NCBI RefSeq assembly: GCF_014202995.1
Contig: NZ_JACHIA010000002.1
Location: forward strand, 262,645 to 326,644
Direction of reading: 5' to 3'
Source of the DNA: Longimicrobium terrae
GTDB lineage: Bacteria > Gemmatimonadota > Gemmatimonadetes > Longimicrobiales > Longimicrobiaceae
DNA length: 64,000 nt
Shown: piece by piece, positions 46,596 through 54,583 of the stretch
Layout of the letters: the number at the start of each line of letters is the position of its first letter
Position numbering within the stretch: the first letter of the stretch is position 1
Position numbers and translations under genes: made by a program
Notes under the pieces: generated by a model
The model's input: only the letters and a program-made list of their open reading frames with translations
Databases searched by the model: none
What the model was told of the DNA's origin: nothing

Positions 46596-46994
46596 ATGAT
46601 GCGAGAGTCTCGCACCCTGACCGTGGCGATCGACTGCCCGGCCGCGGAGGTGTACGCGTTCGTGGCGGATGGCGCCAACCTACCGCGCTGGGCGGCGGGG
46701 CTGGGCACCGGCGCGCGCCCGGTGGAGGGCGGATGGGAAGTGCCCACGGAGGCGGGAACCGCGTTCCTGCGCTACGCGGATGAGAATGTGTTCGGCGTGC
46801 TGGACCACACCGTCCGCCTTCCGCAGGGCGGGGAAGTGTACGTGCCGATGCGCGTGATCGCGGACAGGGAGACGAGCCTGGTGCTCTTTACCGTCTTTCG
46901 CGAGGCGGGAATGACGGACGCGCAGTTCGCGGCGGACGTGCAGGCCGTGGCGCACGATCTGGATACCCTCGCCGCGCTGCTGCGGCGCGTCTAG
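46596..46994 (+). CDS. SRPBCC-family protein
   Basis: 132 residues from the ATG at 46596 (a TTG one codon earlier and an ATG three bases later also occur). START-like barrel marks are T-L-T-V-A-I-D-C-P-A-A-E-V-Y-A-F-V and W-E-V-P-T-E. It likely binds a hydrophobic ligand. A terminator follows 39 bp later. Confidence 0.75.
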   Translation: MMRESRTLTVAIDCPAAEVYAFVADGANLPRWAAGLGTGARPVEGGWEVPTEAGTAFLRYADENVFGVLDHTVRLPQGGEVYVPMRVIADRETSLVLFTVFREAGMTDAQFAADVQAVAHDLDTLAALLRRV

Positions 46995-47010
46995 TCCGGC
47001 ACCTCGAGCG

Positions 47011-47223
47011 TCATTTCCGTGGATCCTGAAACGCCGAAAGCCCCTTTGCAGGGGCTTTCGGACGAGGGCTTGCGGACCGAAGAAGGCGATGCGCTATGAA
47101 ACTGTAAAAAGCTCTCAAAGCAACCTCCTCAGGCATAGGGAATAGTCCGAAACTACACCATAGCACGTACTGCACAACCGCGATTAAACCATACACCAGC
47201 ATTGGTTTGGCCCAACCGCGCAC
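47011..47223 (-). CDS. possible small membrane protein in lower-GC island (uncertain)
   Basis: A 70-residue frame from a GTG. It has one hydrophobic segment (M-L-V-Y-G-L-I-A-V-V-Q-Y-V-L) and a basic C terminus. The surrounding 250 bp have clearly lower GC than the rest. However, its 3' third contains a terminator hairpin, which argues against it or at least against the last 20 residues. It may be a remnant or a real small protein. Confidence 0.3.
   Translation of the reverse strand: MRGWAKPMLVYGLIAVVQYVLWCSFGLFPMPEEVALRAFYSFIAHRLLRSASPRPKAPAKGLSAFQDPRK
47034..47061. terminator. terminator hairpin downstream of SRPBCC
   Basis: A perfect 11-bp stem (47034-47044 with 47051-47061) with loop TTTGCA. 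It lies 40 bp beyond the SRPBCC stop. Confidence 0.75.
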
Positions 47224-47333
47224 CGACAGCCACGTCCGCTCTGGCGCCCTTCGCAGGCTGGCTCAAGCCAACCGTTTGTTCTCTGTACTTCAGCGATACA
47301 GCAGTGTTCCGCTGAGACCGCGACGGTAGGCGT

Positions 47334-48083
47334 CTAGTCCGGCGCGGAGCCGCGCAGCAACTCGCGCGTGGCGGGATGTGCGGGCCGCGTGAGGATCTCC
47401 GCCGCGGCGCCGCTTTCCACCATCACCCCTTCCGACAGAACCGCGACGCGATGCGCGTGCTCCCGCGCGAAGTCCGTGTCGTGCGTAAAAATGAGCAGGC
47501 CGCGCCCCTGCGCGGCCAGGGCGCTCAGCGCGTCTCCCAGCGCACCGCGGCGGGCCGGGTCCAGCGCGGAGGTGGGCTCGTCCATCAGCAGCAGCGCGGG
47601 GTCCGGCGCCAGGGCCCGCGCAATGGCCACCCGCTGCGCCTCGCCCCCGGAAAGCTGCCGGGGATACGCCCCCGCGCGGCCCGCAACGCCAAGCATCCCC
47701 AGCAGTTCCATCGCCACCGCCTCCGCGCGCGCCGGCGCCCAGCGCAGCGCGTGCAGGGGCGCCAGCGTCACGTTCTGCAGCGCCGTCAGGTGCTCAAACA
47801 GCGAGTGCGCCTGAAACACCATCCCCACGCGGCCGCGCAGTTCCCGCAGCGAACGTTCGCGCGGCACGGGGCCGGGGCGCAGCGCAAAGCCACCCGCCTG
47901 CACCGATCCCGCATCGAACGCCTGAAGCGCCGCCACGCACCGCAGCACGGTGGATTTTCCCGCGCCGGACACGCCCATCAGCGCCACGATCTCCCCCGGC
48001 GCCACCGTCAGGTCGACCCCTCGCAGCACCTGCCGCGCGCCGTGCGCCACGTGCAGTCCGTGGATGGAAAGGACAGGGTTCAT
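47334..48083 (-). CDS. ABC transporter ATPase, polar amino-acid type
   Basis: 249 residues. Walker A G-V-S-G-A-G-K-S-T, the Q-loop, signature L-S-G-G-E-A-Q-R, Walker B L-L-L-M-D-E-P-T-S-A-L-D and the H-loop T-H-D are all present. The closest class is GlnQ/ArtP. It is translationally coupled (ATGA overlap at 48080-48083) to the binding-protein/permease gene and forms one importer with it. Confidence 0.92.
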   Translation of the reverse strand: MNPVLSIHGLHVAHGARQVLRGVDLTVAPGEIVALMGVSGAGKSTVLRCVAALQAFDAGSVQAGGFALRPGPVPRERSLRELRGRVGMVFQAHSLFEHLTALQNVTLAPLHALRWAPARAEAVAMELLGMLGVAGRAGAYPRQLSGGEAQRVAIARALAPDPALLLMDEPTSALDPARRGALGDALSALAAQGRGLLIFTHDTDFAREHAHRVAVLSEGVMVESGAAAEILTRPAHPATRELLRGSAPD

Positions 48084-49669
48084 ACCGCGCTCCAGCGCCG
48101 TTCCAGCATGCGCGCCGCGCGCGAAAGGGGGAGCGAAAAGGCCAGGTAGATGAGCGAACAGACGATTCCGGGCACCACCCAGCTTCCCGCGTTGGTGGCG
48201 TAGATGGCGGTCTGCTTGGTCAGTTCCACCACGGTGATGACGGACACCAGCGACGAATCCTTGAGCAGCGCCACGAAGTCGTTGGTCATGGGCGCCAGGG
48301 CCAGGCGAAGCGCCTGCGGGCCGCGAATCAGCCGCAGAATCTGCCCTTCGGACAGTCCAAGTGTGCGCGCGGCCTCCAGTTGCGTGCGCGGAACGGCCTG
48401 CAGCGCCGCGCGGTAGATTTCCGATTCGTACGCGGCGTAGTTCAGCCCCAGCCCCAGCACCGCCGCGGCGAACGCCGGCAGCCGCACCACGCCCGAAAGC
48501 CCGTAATACAGCACGAAGAGCTGCAGCAGCACGGGCGTCCCGCGCACCACTTCCACGTACACGGCCAGCGCGCCGCGCACCACCGGGTGCCCGTACACGC
48601 GCCCGGCCGCCACCGCGATCCCCAGCGCGACCGCCAGTGCCATCGCGAGGCAGGAAAGGAGAAGCGTGATCCCCGCCGCGCGCGCCAGCGCCGGGAGGTA
48701 CGCGCCCAGCCCGCGGTTCCGCGCCGGTGCCTCCGCCTGCCGCGCGGCGTGCGCCGGAGCCGGCGTCCCCTCCGCGGCCAGAACGCGTTCGAAGTACGCG
48801 GCTTGCGCATCGCTCCACACGCCCCAGGCGCGAAACGTCCGCTCCAGCGAGCCGTCCGCCATCCGTGCGCGCAGGATGTCGTCAACCGAGTCACGCAGCA
48901 CCGCGTGGGAACTCGCCATCACCCCCACATAGTGCCCCGCCGCCACGGACTGCGGCTGGATGACGAACCCGCCGGTGCGCCGCAGCGAGCGCGCCGCGAT
49001 CACGTCGTCCAGAAGCACCGCATCCACGCGCCCCGCAACCAGATCCGTGTACGGATGCACGTCGTCATCGTACGAGACGGGGACCAGGCCGGTGCGCGCC
49101 TGCTCCGCGAGCAGGAGGTCGTACGCCATCGTGCCTCCCAGCGTGGCCACGCGGCGGCCGGCCAGGTCGGCAAGGGTGCGGAAGCGGCCGCGGTCCGCGG
49201 GGCGCACGGCGAGGACCTCCTGGAACTCGAAGTACGGAATTGTAAGCGCGTGCCGCGTGCGCAGTTCCGGCCGGTCCTCCACGCCGGAAAGGCCGATCTC
49301 GTAATCCCCCCGCTCGGCGGACTGGGCGAGGGAGGCCCACGCTACCTGGACGAAGACCGGCTCGCGCCCCAACCCGCGCGCGATCATCTCCGCGATTTCC
49401 ACGTCAAAGCCGCGCACGCGCGTGGGGTCGGCCGCGTCCGCCTCCACGAAGGGCGCACCGCCCTCCGCGTCGCCTCCCCAGCGGAACGGCGGGCGCGTCT
49501 GTGCTTCGGTCACGGTTGCACCGGCGATGGCGCAAAGTGCGGAAATCGCGAACAGCGGAATCAGCCGGGCGGGACGGCGGGGGAGCGGGAGGCGCAATCT
49601 CAAACGGGCGGGATGGAGGAGGCGGCGGATCCGGCGGGCGGGAGAAGCTACGTCCCGCGCGGGAATCAC
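48080..49669 (-). CDS. fused substrate-binding protein and permease of an amino-acid ABC importer
   Basis: 529 residues. The N terminus is a signal-like segment ending near residue 56. It is followed by a GlnH-type periplasmic-binding domain (about 60-295: G-F-D-V-E-I-A-E-M-I-A, T-L-G-G-T-M-A-Y-D, F-V-I-Q-P-Q-S-V). The GlnP-type permease is at about 320-529, with the ATPase-contact EAA motif L-E-A-A-R-T-L-G-L and I-R-G-P-Q-A. Such fusions put the receptor on the permease. The substrate is probably a polar amino acid. Confidence 0.9.
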   Translation of the reverse strand: MIPARDVASPARRIRRLLHPARLRLRLPLPRRPARLIPLFAISALCAIAGATVTEAQTRPPFRWGGDAEGGAPFVEADAADPTRVRGFDVEIAEMIARGLGREPVFVQVAWASLAQSAERGDYEIGLSGVEDRPELRTRHALTIPYFEFQEVLAVRPADRGRFRTLADLAGRRVATLGGTMAYDLLLAEQARTGLVPVSYDDDVHPYTDLVAGRVDAVLLDDVIAARSLRRTGGFVIQPQSVAAGHYVGVMASSHAVLRDSVDDILRARMADGSLERTFRAWGVWSDAQAAYFERVLAAEGTPAPAHAARQAEAPARNRGLGAYLPALARAAGITLLLSCLAMALAVALGIAVAAGRVYGHPVVRGALAVYVEVVRGTPVLLQLFVLYYGLSGVVRLPAFAAAVLGLGLNYAAYESEIYRAALQAVPRTQLEAARTLGLSEGQILRLIRGPQALRLALAPMTNDFVALLKDSSLVSVITVVELTKQTAIYATNAGSWVVPGIVCSLIYLAFSLPLSRAARMLERRWSAV

Positions 49670-49837
49670 TCAAGTCGCGGGTGCCGGTTCCAACGTGGCG
49701 GGTAGGGAAAGTCTCTTTCCCGCACGAGCCCGCGTGGGGTACGCCGCGCCGCGATCTGGAGGTTGCTGCGGCATCCGATTCGCAGAGGCGGCGGCAACTC
49801 TCCCCACAGTCATGAAATCCGACCGCAACCATCACGA

Positions 49838-50293
49838 ATGCCGCACAGCATCGAGCGTGAACTCGGGATCGCCAAGCCCATCAACTCGCTGGCCCGCGAA
49901 CTCTCGCTGAACCTTTTCCGGACAGAACAGCACCTGAGCGCCGCGCTGGACGCGGTGCTGCGCCCGTCCGACTTGCGCCTGGACGAGTACAACGTGCTGC
50001 GCATTCTGCGCGGTGCCGGCGCGGAAGGACGCGCGCGGGTGGAGATCGAGCAGCGGATGGTGCACGAACCCGACCGCCTGCTGGCGCTGCTGCACAAGCT
50101 CAAGACCAAGGGGCTCATCGAGGGATCGATGCGCCTCACCATTACCGCCGCCGGGCTCACGCTGCTGTCCACGCTGGATGCGCCGTTCGAGGGGACGATC
50201 GAAAAGTCTATCGGCTGGGTGGATCCGGCGCGGCTCCAGACCGCCATCGACGTGCTGGAGGAGATCCGCGAGCACCTTCAGTCGGCGCCTTGA
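49838..50293 (+). CDS. MarR-family winged-helix regulator
   Basis: 151 residues. The helical dimer region precedes L-R-L-D-E-Y-N-V-L-R-I-L-R-G-A. The wing region is V-E-I-E-Q-R-M-V, then L-H-K-L-K-T-K-G-L-I-E-G. Such proteins usually repress a nearby efflux or stress gene. The target is not obvious; the next gene is a membrane protein. Confidence 0.85.
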   Translation: MPHSIERELGIAKPINSLARELSLNLFRTEQHLSAALDAVLRPSDLRLDEYNVLRILRGAGAEGRARVEIEQRMVHEPDRLLALLHKLKTKGLIEGSMRLTITAAGLTLLSTLDAPFEGTIEKSIGWVDPARLQTAIDVLEEIREHLQSAP

Positions 50294-50363
50294 GCGAATC
50301 ACCCGTGTCCGCAACGGTGAGCGTGCTGCGTTCGCCCGGCGTTCTCCCGAACGAGGAATGATG

Positions 50364-50726
50364 ATGAATCCCGTGCCGATTGCGCGACTTCTGGGGTGGG
50401 GAAGCCTCGGGTTTGCCGTGGCGTCCCTGGCCGCGCCGCGTCTGGTGGCGCACCTTTCCGGGTTCCGGGACCGTCCGCGACTGGCGCAGGCGCTCGGCGT
50501 GCGGGACTTGGTGGTCGGGGCGGGGCTGGCCGGCGCGGCGGACGTGCGCCCGTGGATGTACGCGCGCTTGGCCAGCGAAGTCATGGACACGGTGATGATG
50601 GCCGAGGGCTCGCGCCGCGGCGCCTTCGACCGGCGCCGCTCGCTTCCCGGCGCGGCGTTCGCGCTGTTCTGCGCGTGCATCGAGATCGCCGTAATCCGCC
50701 AGCTCGCGAACGAGACCGACGGCTGA
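50364..50726 (+). CDS. small membrane protein of unknown function (DUF4267-like)
   Basis: Three ATGs in a row start at 50358, 50361 and 50364; GAGG is spaced best for the third. About 120 residues with three hydrophobic segments (about 8-25, 43-58, 97-113) and basic loops. It may be regulated by the MarR gene 70 bp upstream, which is only inferred from position. Confidence 0.6.
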   Translation: MNPVPIARLLGWGSLGFAVASLAAPRLVAHLSGFRDRPRLAQALGVRDLVVGAGLAGAADVRPWMYARLASEVMDTVMMAEGSRRGAFDRRRSLPGAAFALFCACIEIAVIRQLANETDG

Positions 50727-50740
50727 GGCCGCGCGGATGG

Positions 50741-50775
50741 ACCCGCCATCGCCGGCTCGGCTGGCGATGGCGGGT
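50741..50775 (+). terminator. hairpin after the membrane-protein gene
   Basis: A perfect 13-bp stem (50741-50753 with 50763-50775) with a 9-nt loop. No T run follows. Confidence 0.6.
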
Positions 50776-50904
50776 TCCGTGTGTTCGGGTCCGTCTTCTG
50801 CGCTGAAGACTTCACGGGGCGCTTGCTTCCACACGGAGGCACGGCTTACCATCTCCCGGTGGCAATTCGCTCCATCCTTCGTTCCGCATCCCTGCTTTCC
50901 GTCG

Positions 50905-51444
50905 ATGGCGATCCACCTGGACCTGGGCGTCTGCATCGTTCGCGCGTGGCGTGAATCGGATGCGGAGTCGCTGGCGCTGCACGCAAACGACCGGCGCGTG
51001 TGGCTCAATTTGCGCGACCGCTTTCCGCACCCGTACTCGCGGGCGGATGCGGAATCGTACCTGGGCGCGGTGTGCGGGCAGCAGCCGGCCACGTCGTTCG
51101 CCATCGAGGTGGATGGAGACGCGGCGGGCGGCATCAGCTATGTTCCGCACGATGACGTGGAACGGATTTCCGCGGAGATCGGCTACTGGCTCGGCGCGCC
51201 GTTCTGGGGGCGCGGGCTGATGACGACGGTCGTGGCGGCTTTCAGCCGTGCGCTGTTCGACGCCGATCCGCAGCTGCGGCGCCTGTTCGCGGTCCCGTTC
51301 GACTGGAACGGCGCATCGTCGCGCGTGCTTGAGAAAGCCGGGTACCGGCTGGAGGGGCGCATGCGGCAGAGTGCCATCAAGGACGGCGTGGTGGTCGATC
51401 AGCTCCTGCATGCGCTGCTGCGGGAAGAAGTTGCGGCGAGCTGA
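50905..51444 (+). CDS. GNAT acetyltransferase, RimJ/RimL-like
   Basis: 179 residues from the ATG at 50905. The N-terminal V-R-A-W-R-E-S-D-A-E-S-L and the acetyl-CoA loop I-G-Y-W-L-G-A-P-F-W-G-R-G-L-M-T are of RimJ/RimL type. V-L-E-K-A-G-Y-R-L-E-G closes the fold. It probably acetylates an N terminus or a small molecule. The substrate is unknown. Confidence 0.88.
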   Translation: MAIHLDLGVCIVRAWRESDAESLALHANDRRVWLNLRDRFPHPYSRADAESYLGAVCGQQPATSFAIEVDGDAAGGISYVPHDDVERISAEIGYWLGAPFWGRGLMTTVVAAFSRALFDADPQLRRLFAVPFDWNGASSRVLEKAGYRLEGRMRQSAIKDGVVVDQLLHALLREEVAAS

Positions 51445-51531
51445 TCCCCGCCGCCGCCCCTCCGCCGCGGCCCGTTCCGATGTGTCGCGGTCCATCCATC
51501 CCAGGAACACTCCACGCCCACCGCCACGCGG

Positions 51532-52125
51532 ATGACGCTGACCTACATCATGTTCGGCCTGCTGCTGGCCGCTCCGCTCGTCGCGGTTTTCCGTGGCGGA
51601 TTGGGTGAGTACGGTGTCGCGCTGTTCACCATGATTCCCGCGGTGCTGGGCGTGCTGGCGTGGCTGGGGATCTGGAACGCGCACACCGCGATCCGGGCGG
51701 GCAAGTCGCCGTCCGGCCTGTTCGCGGACCCGGGTTCGCGCTACACGGAAATGCTGATCGAGGCGGGTCCGTACCTGCTGTGGGTGGCCGTGGTGGTGGG
51801 GATCATCGTGCTGATATTGCTGTTCGTGGCGGGTTCCAACGCCCTGGAAGCCTGCCAGGAGTCGCGGCGCACGGGCTCCATGCCGCAGACGGTGGTCGCG
51901 CTCGCGTGCCAGCTTTCCGCGGCGGCGGCCGCGCTGCTGGGCGGATGGAACCCGGCGGAACCGTCGCGGCTGCTGACGGTGGCGGTGCTCGCCGCCGCGG
52001 CAGTTGCCGCCACGTTCCGCATCATCCCCGAGCCCGATCTTCCGCCCATGCGCATGGACGCGTCCGGCCCGGACACCGCTTCCGGGGCCGGCCCAGGGGG
52101 CGATCCGTGGGGAACGTTTCGCTGA
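51532..52125 (+). CDS. membrane protein of unknown function, 197 aa
   Basis: Four hydrophobic segments (about 3-20, 30-48, 80-103 and 145-163) with short loops, and a disordered glycine-rich C terminus. The ATG at 51532 opens directly into the first segment. I recognise no family. Confidence 0.6.
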   Translation: MTLTYIMFGLLLAAPLVAVFRGGLGEYGVALFTMIPAVLGVLAWLGIWNAHTAIRAGKSPSGLFADPGSRYTEMLIEAGPYLLWVAVVVGIIVLILLFVAGSNALEACQESRRTGSMPQTVVALACQLSAAAAALLGGWNPAEPSRLLTVAVLAAAAVAATFRIIPEPDLPPMRMDASGPDTASGAGPGGDPWGTFR

Positions 52126-52176
52126 TGGGAGCATCGCTTCAGGGCGGCCCCCACCCGGGCCGGCACCACCGGCCCA

Positions 52177-52204
52177 CCCTCCCCCAAAAAAGACTGGGGG
52201 AGGG
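52177..52204. repeat. CCCTCCCCCA hairpin next to R2
   Basis: A perfect 10-bp stem (52177-52186 with 52195-52204) and an A-rich loop. It is the third hairpin of this type beside an R2 copy. Confidence 0.65.
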
Positions 52205-52263
52205 TTGGGGTGCGGCGGAGGGTCCGGTCGTCGGGCGGAGAATGGCCCTGAGCGAATGATCTT

Positions 52264-52341
52264 GAGCGAATGAATCCGCCGCTCGAACAGCGGTAAGCCC
52301 CGACACGTCGCCCACAGGCGCCGTTCGGGGCTTCAACTGCA
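52264..52341 (+). repeat. GAATCCGCCGCTC repeat (family R2), copy 3
   Basis: Very similar to the unit at 21237-21315, including GAGCGAATGAATCCGCC and CTTCAACTGCAT ends. It lies in the gap before a GNAT gene. Confidence 0.8.
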
Positions 52342-52437
52342 TGGTAGAGCGCAGGCTATCGGCCGTCGCGGAGGTCTCGCGTTCTCCCGCGCTCACCCAC
52401 GGCGTGTTCTGGATGGGTGGCGTTTCACTTCGCGACC

Positions 52438-52950
52438 ATGGCGATGCGGATGAACGATCAGGACGGGTTCGCCATGACGGTGCGGACCGAGGTGCGGCCG
52501 GGGGACCTGGGCGGGATCATCGCCCTGCACGGGACGGTGTACGCGGGCGGCCTGGGGTTCGATCCGGGGATGGAGGCGCTGGTGGCGCGTCCGCTCGCCG
52601 AGTTCTTTCTCGCCCGCTCCGATCGCGAGCGGGTGTGGATCGCGGAACGCGCCGGCCGGCTGGCGGGGTGCATCGCCATCGTGCGCGCGGACGAGGAGAC
52701 GGCGCAACTGCGGTGGTTCGTGGTGCATCCCGACGCGCGCGGCGCCGGGCTGGGCCGCACGCTGCTGCGGGACGCGATCGCGTTCAGCCGCGTGGCGGGG
52801 TACCGCCGCATCGTACTGTGGACGGTGGATTCGCTGCATTCCGCGATCCGCCTGTACCTTGCGGAGGGGTTCCGGCTCGCCGAGCAGAAGCCCGGCCCCG
52901 TCTGGGGAGTTGATGTCGCCGAGCAGCGGTACGATCTGGATCTTGTCTGA
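52438..52950 (+). CDS. GNAT-family acetyltransferase
   Basis: 170 residues. The core R-W-F-V-V-H-P-D-A-R-G-A-G-L-G-R-T-L-L (strand and pyrophosphate loop) is textbook GNAT, and L-Y-L-A-E-G-F-R-L closes it. ATGs at 52438, 52447 and 52450 are close together. The substrate is unknown. Confidence 0.85.
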   Translation: MAMRMNDQDGFAMTVRTEVRPGDLGGIIALHGTVYAGGLGFDPGMEALVARPLAEFFLARSDRERVWIAERAGRLAGCIAIVRADEETAQLRWFVVHPDARGAGLGRTLLRDAIAFSRVAGYRRIVLWTVDSLHSAIRLYLAEGFRLAEQKPGPVWGVDVAEQRYDLDLV

Positions 52951-53074
52951 TGGAGGGTCCGGAACGCTGGTGAACAGCTTTTTCGGAACAGCGCACCTGG
53001 CGAGCTTGTTTACGAACGGCTGTTCATCTTGGGGACGAAGATGAGCATCTCGCGCGAGGGAGACAGCGGGCCAC

Positions 53075-53112
53075 AAAAAAACCGCGGCGGAGCACACCAG
53101 GCGCTCCGCCGC
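53075..53112 (-). terminator. rho-independent terminator of the CheB gene
   Basis: On the minus strand a 10-bp stem (53103-53112 with 53084-53093) runs into seven T residues (53075-53081). It lies 33 bp beyond the CheB stop. Confidence 0.9.
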
Positions 53113-53145
53113 AGTCCATCATCCAGATCCCGCCACAGCTGGAAC

Positions 53146-54165
53146 TCAGTCCGCGGCGTCGGCTTCGGTGGCGGGGCTCGTCTCGATCAATCCGCGCATC
53201 TGGGCGGCGATGCGCCGGGCCCGTTCCGCCTCGCGCAGACGGCGGTCGGCGCGGATGGGGTTCTGGCCCCGCTCCCGCGCGTTTTCCGCCAGCCGCTCCG
53301 CCATCCGCACACGTTCCTCCAGCGCCCGCAGCGACACGCTCAGCGTTTCTTCCAGCGCCACGGCCGAGGCCTGCGCCAGCGTTTCGGGAGAGAACCGGTG
53401 GCCGATCAGACAGCCGAACTCCAGCAGGTCACTATCGCGAACCTCCCACAGCGGACCGTCGCATTCCGGGCACGACAACCCCGCCGCGCGGCCGGGCTGG
53501 GCGTAGCTCCCCAGCCACCGCATCCCGTCTTCCCCATGCTCCGGGGGGACGTGCGAAGCTCGGGGAGGCACCGTGTTCGTACGCGGCTCGCGGACCAGCC
53601 GCTCCAGCAGGGCGGGGATTTCCGCGAGGGGAACCACGTGGTCCACCCGCACGTTTTCTACCGCGCTGCGGGGCATTCCCGCGTACATTGCGTCTTCCGG
53701 ATCCTGCACCACGGTCACGCCGCCCGCGTCCGCAATCGCCAGCAGCCCCGCTGTCCCGTCATCCAGGTTCCCGGTGAGCACCACGCCGATCACGCGGTCG
53801 CCGTAGCTGGCCGCCGCTGTCCGGAACAGGGGGTTCACCGCGGGCCGCGCGCAGTTCTCCCGCGGCCCGCGCGACAGGTGCACGTGCCCCGGGCGCAGCA
53901 GCAGGTGCTGGCCCGGCGGAGCGACGTGAATCTGTCCATGAAGAACCGACGCTCCGTCTTCCGCCATGAACGCGTCAAGCGGGCCGGCGCGGTTCAGCAG
54001 CGAGGCCAGCAGGCCGCGGCTGTTGGGGGACGAGTGGAGGACGACAAAGACCGCCGCGGGAAGGTCGGCCGGAAGGCGCGCGGCGATCTCGCGAACGGCC
54101 TCGACCCCGCCCGCGGACGCGCCGATGACGATGATGTCGCGGCCGCCGGTCTCGGGCGCGATCAT
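53146..54165 (-). CDS. CheB-type protein-glutamate methylesterase without receiver domain
   Basis: 339 residues. The CheB catalytic domain is at about 10-190: I-G-A-S-A-G-G (nucleophile serine), V-V-L-H-S-S (histidine) and V-V-L-T-G-N-L-D-D-G-T-A-G (aspartate). The usual N-terminal receiver is missing, so phosphorylation cannot switch it. A C-terminal region of about 140 residues has C-P-E-C and C-L-I-G-H-R-F (a possible metal site) followed by a helical segment. No other che genes are nearby. The likely target is a receptor or another carboxyl-methylated protein. Confidence 0.85.
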   Translation of the reverse strand: MIAPETGGRDIIVIGASAGGVEAVREIAARLPADLPAAVFVVLHSSPNSRGLLASLLNRAGPLDAFMAEDGASVLHGQIHVAPPGQHLLLRPGHVHLSRGPRENCARPAVNPLFRTAAASYGDRVIGVVLTGNLDDGTAGLLAIADAGGVTVVQDPEDAMYAGMPRSAVENVRVDHVVPLAEIPALLERLVREPRTNTVPPRASHVPPEHGEDGMRWLGSYAQPGRAAGLSCPECDGPLWEVRDSDLLEFGCLIGHRFSPETLAQASAVALEETLSVSLRALEERVRMAERLAENARERGQNPIRADRRLREAERARRIAAQMRGLIETSPATEADAAD

Positions 54166-54583
54166 CGTGCGCTCCGGCGGCCGGAGCCGTTGTGCTGCTG
54201 AAAGGTCATCAACGCTGGGTCCATGGGGTCGCCCTCAGGGCGAGGATGGGAACTCGTGATCCGCCAGCAGGGCGGGAGCTGGACCGGAAGCAGATGACTT
54301 CGCGGAAGGAGCCCGGTGTCCCGAGTAAAGGTGTGGCCGTAGCTGCAACAGACGAAGGTGCAGCATCCGCGAATGAGACGCAACCTTTTTGCGTGCATGC
54401 CGCACATCTCCGAATGAGCAGCCGCCTGCGCGGAAGCCGCTTCCGGCACCCCGCCTCCCGCGCGGGATGCGGGTGCGGGCGGGCCGTTCGTGATTTCCCC
54501 GCTGGGACGTTGATCGGAAAGCCAGGCCCGTGATCCATCCGTTGCTTCCTTCGCGCCATCCCATTACGCCACCGCGTTCTTGC
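54166..54583. other. intergenic between divergent cheB-like and exported-protein genes
   Basis: A 418-bp divergent region. A short hairpin, TCGCCCT facing AGGGCGA, lies at about 54230-54245. No further gene or clear promoter is visible. Confidence 0.3.

Noticed and set aside
48080-49669. Possible assembly fusion of binding protein and permease
   Set aside because: The join is a smooth in-frame linker of normal composition, and such fusions are known in amino-acid ABC systems, so an error is unlikely.
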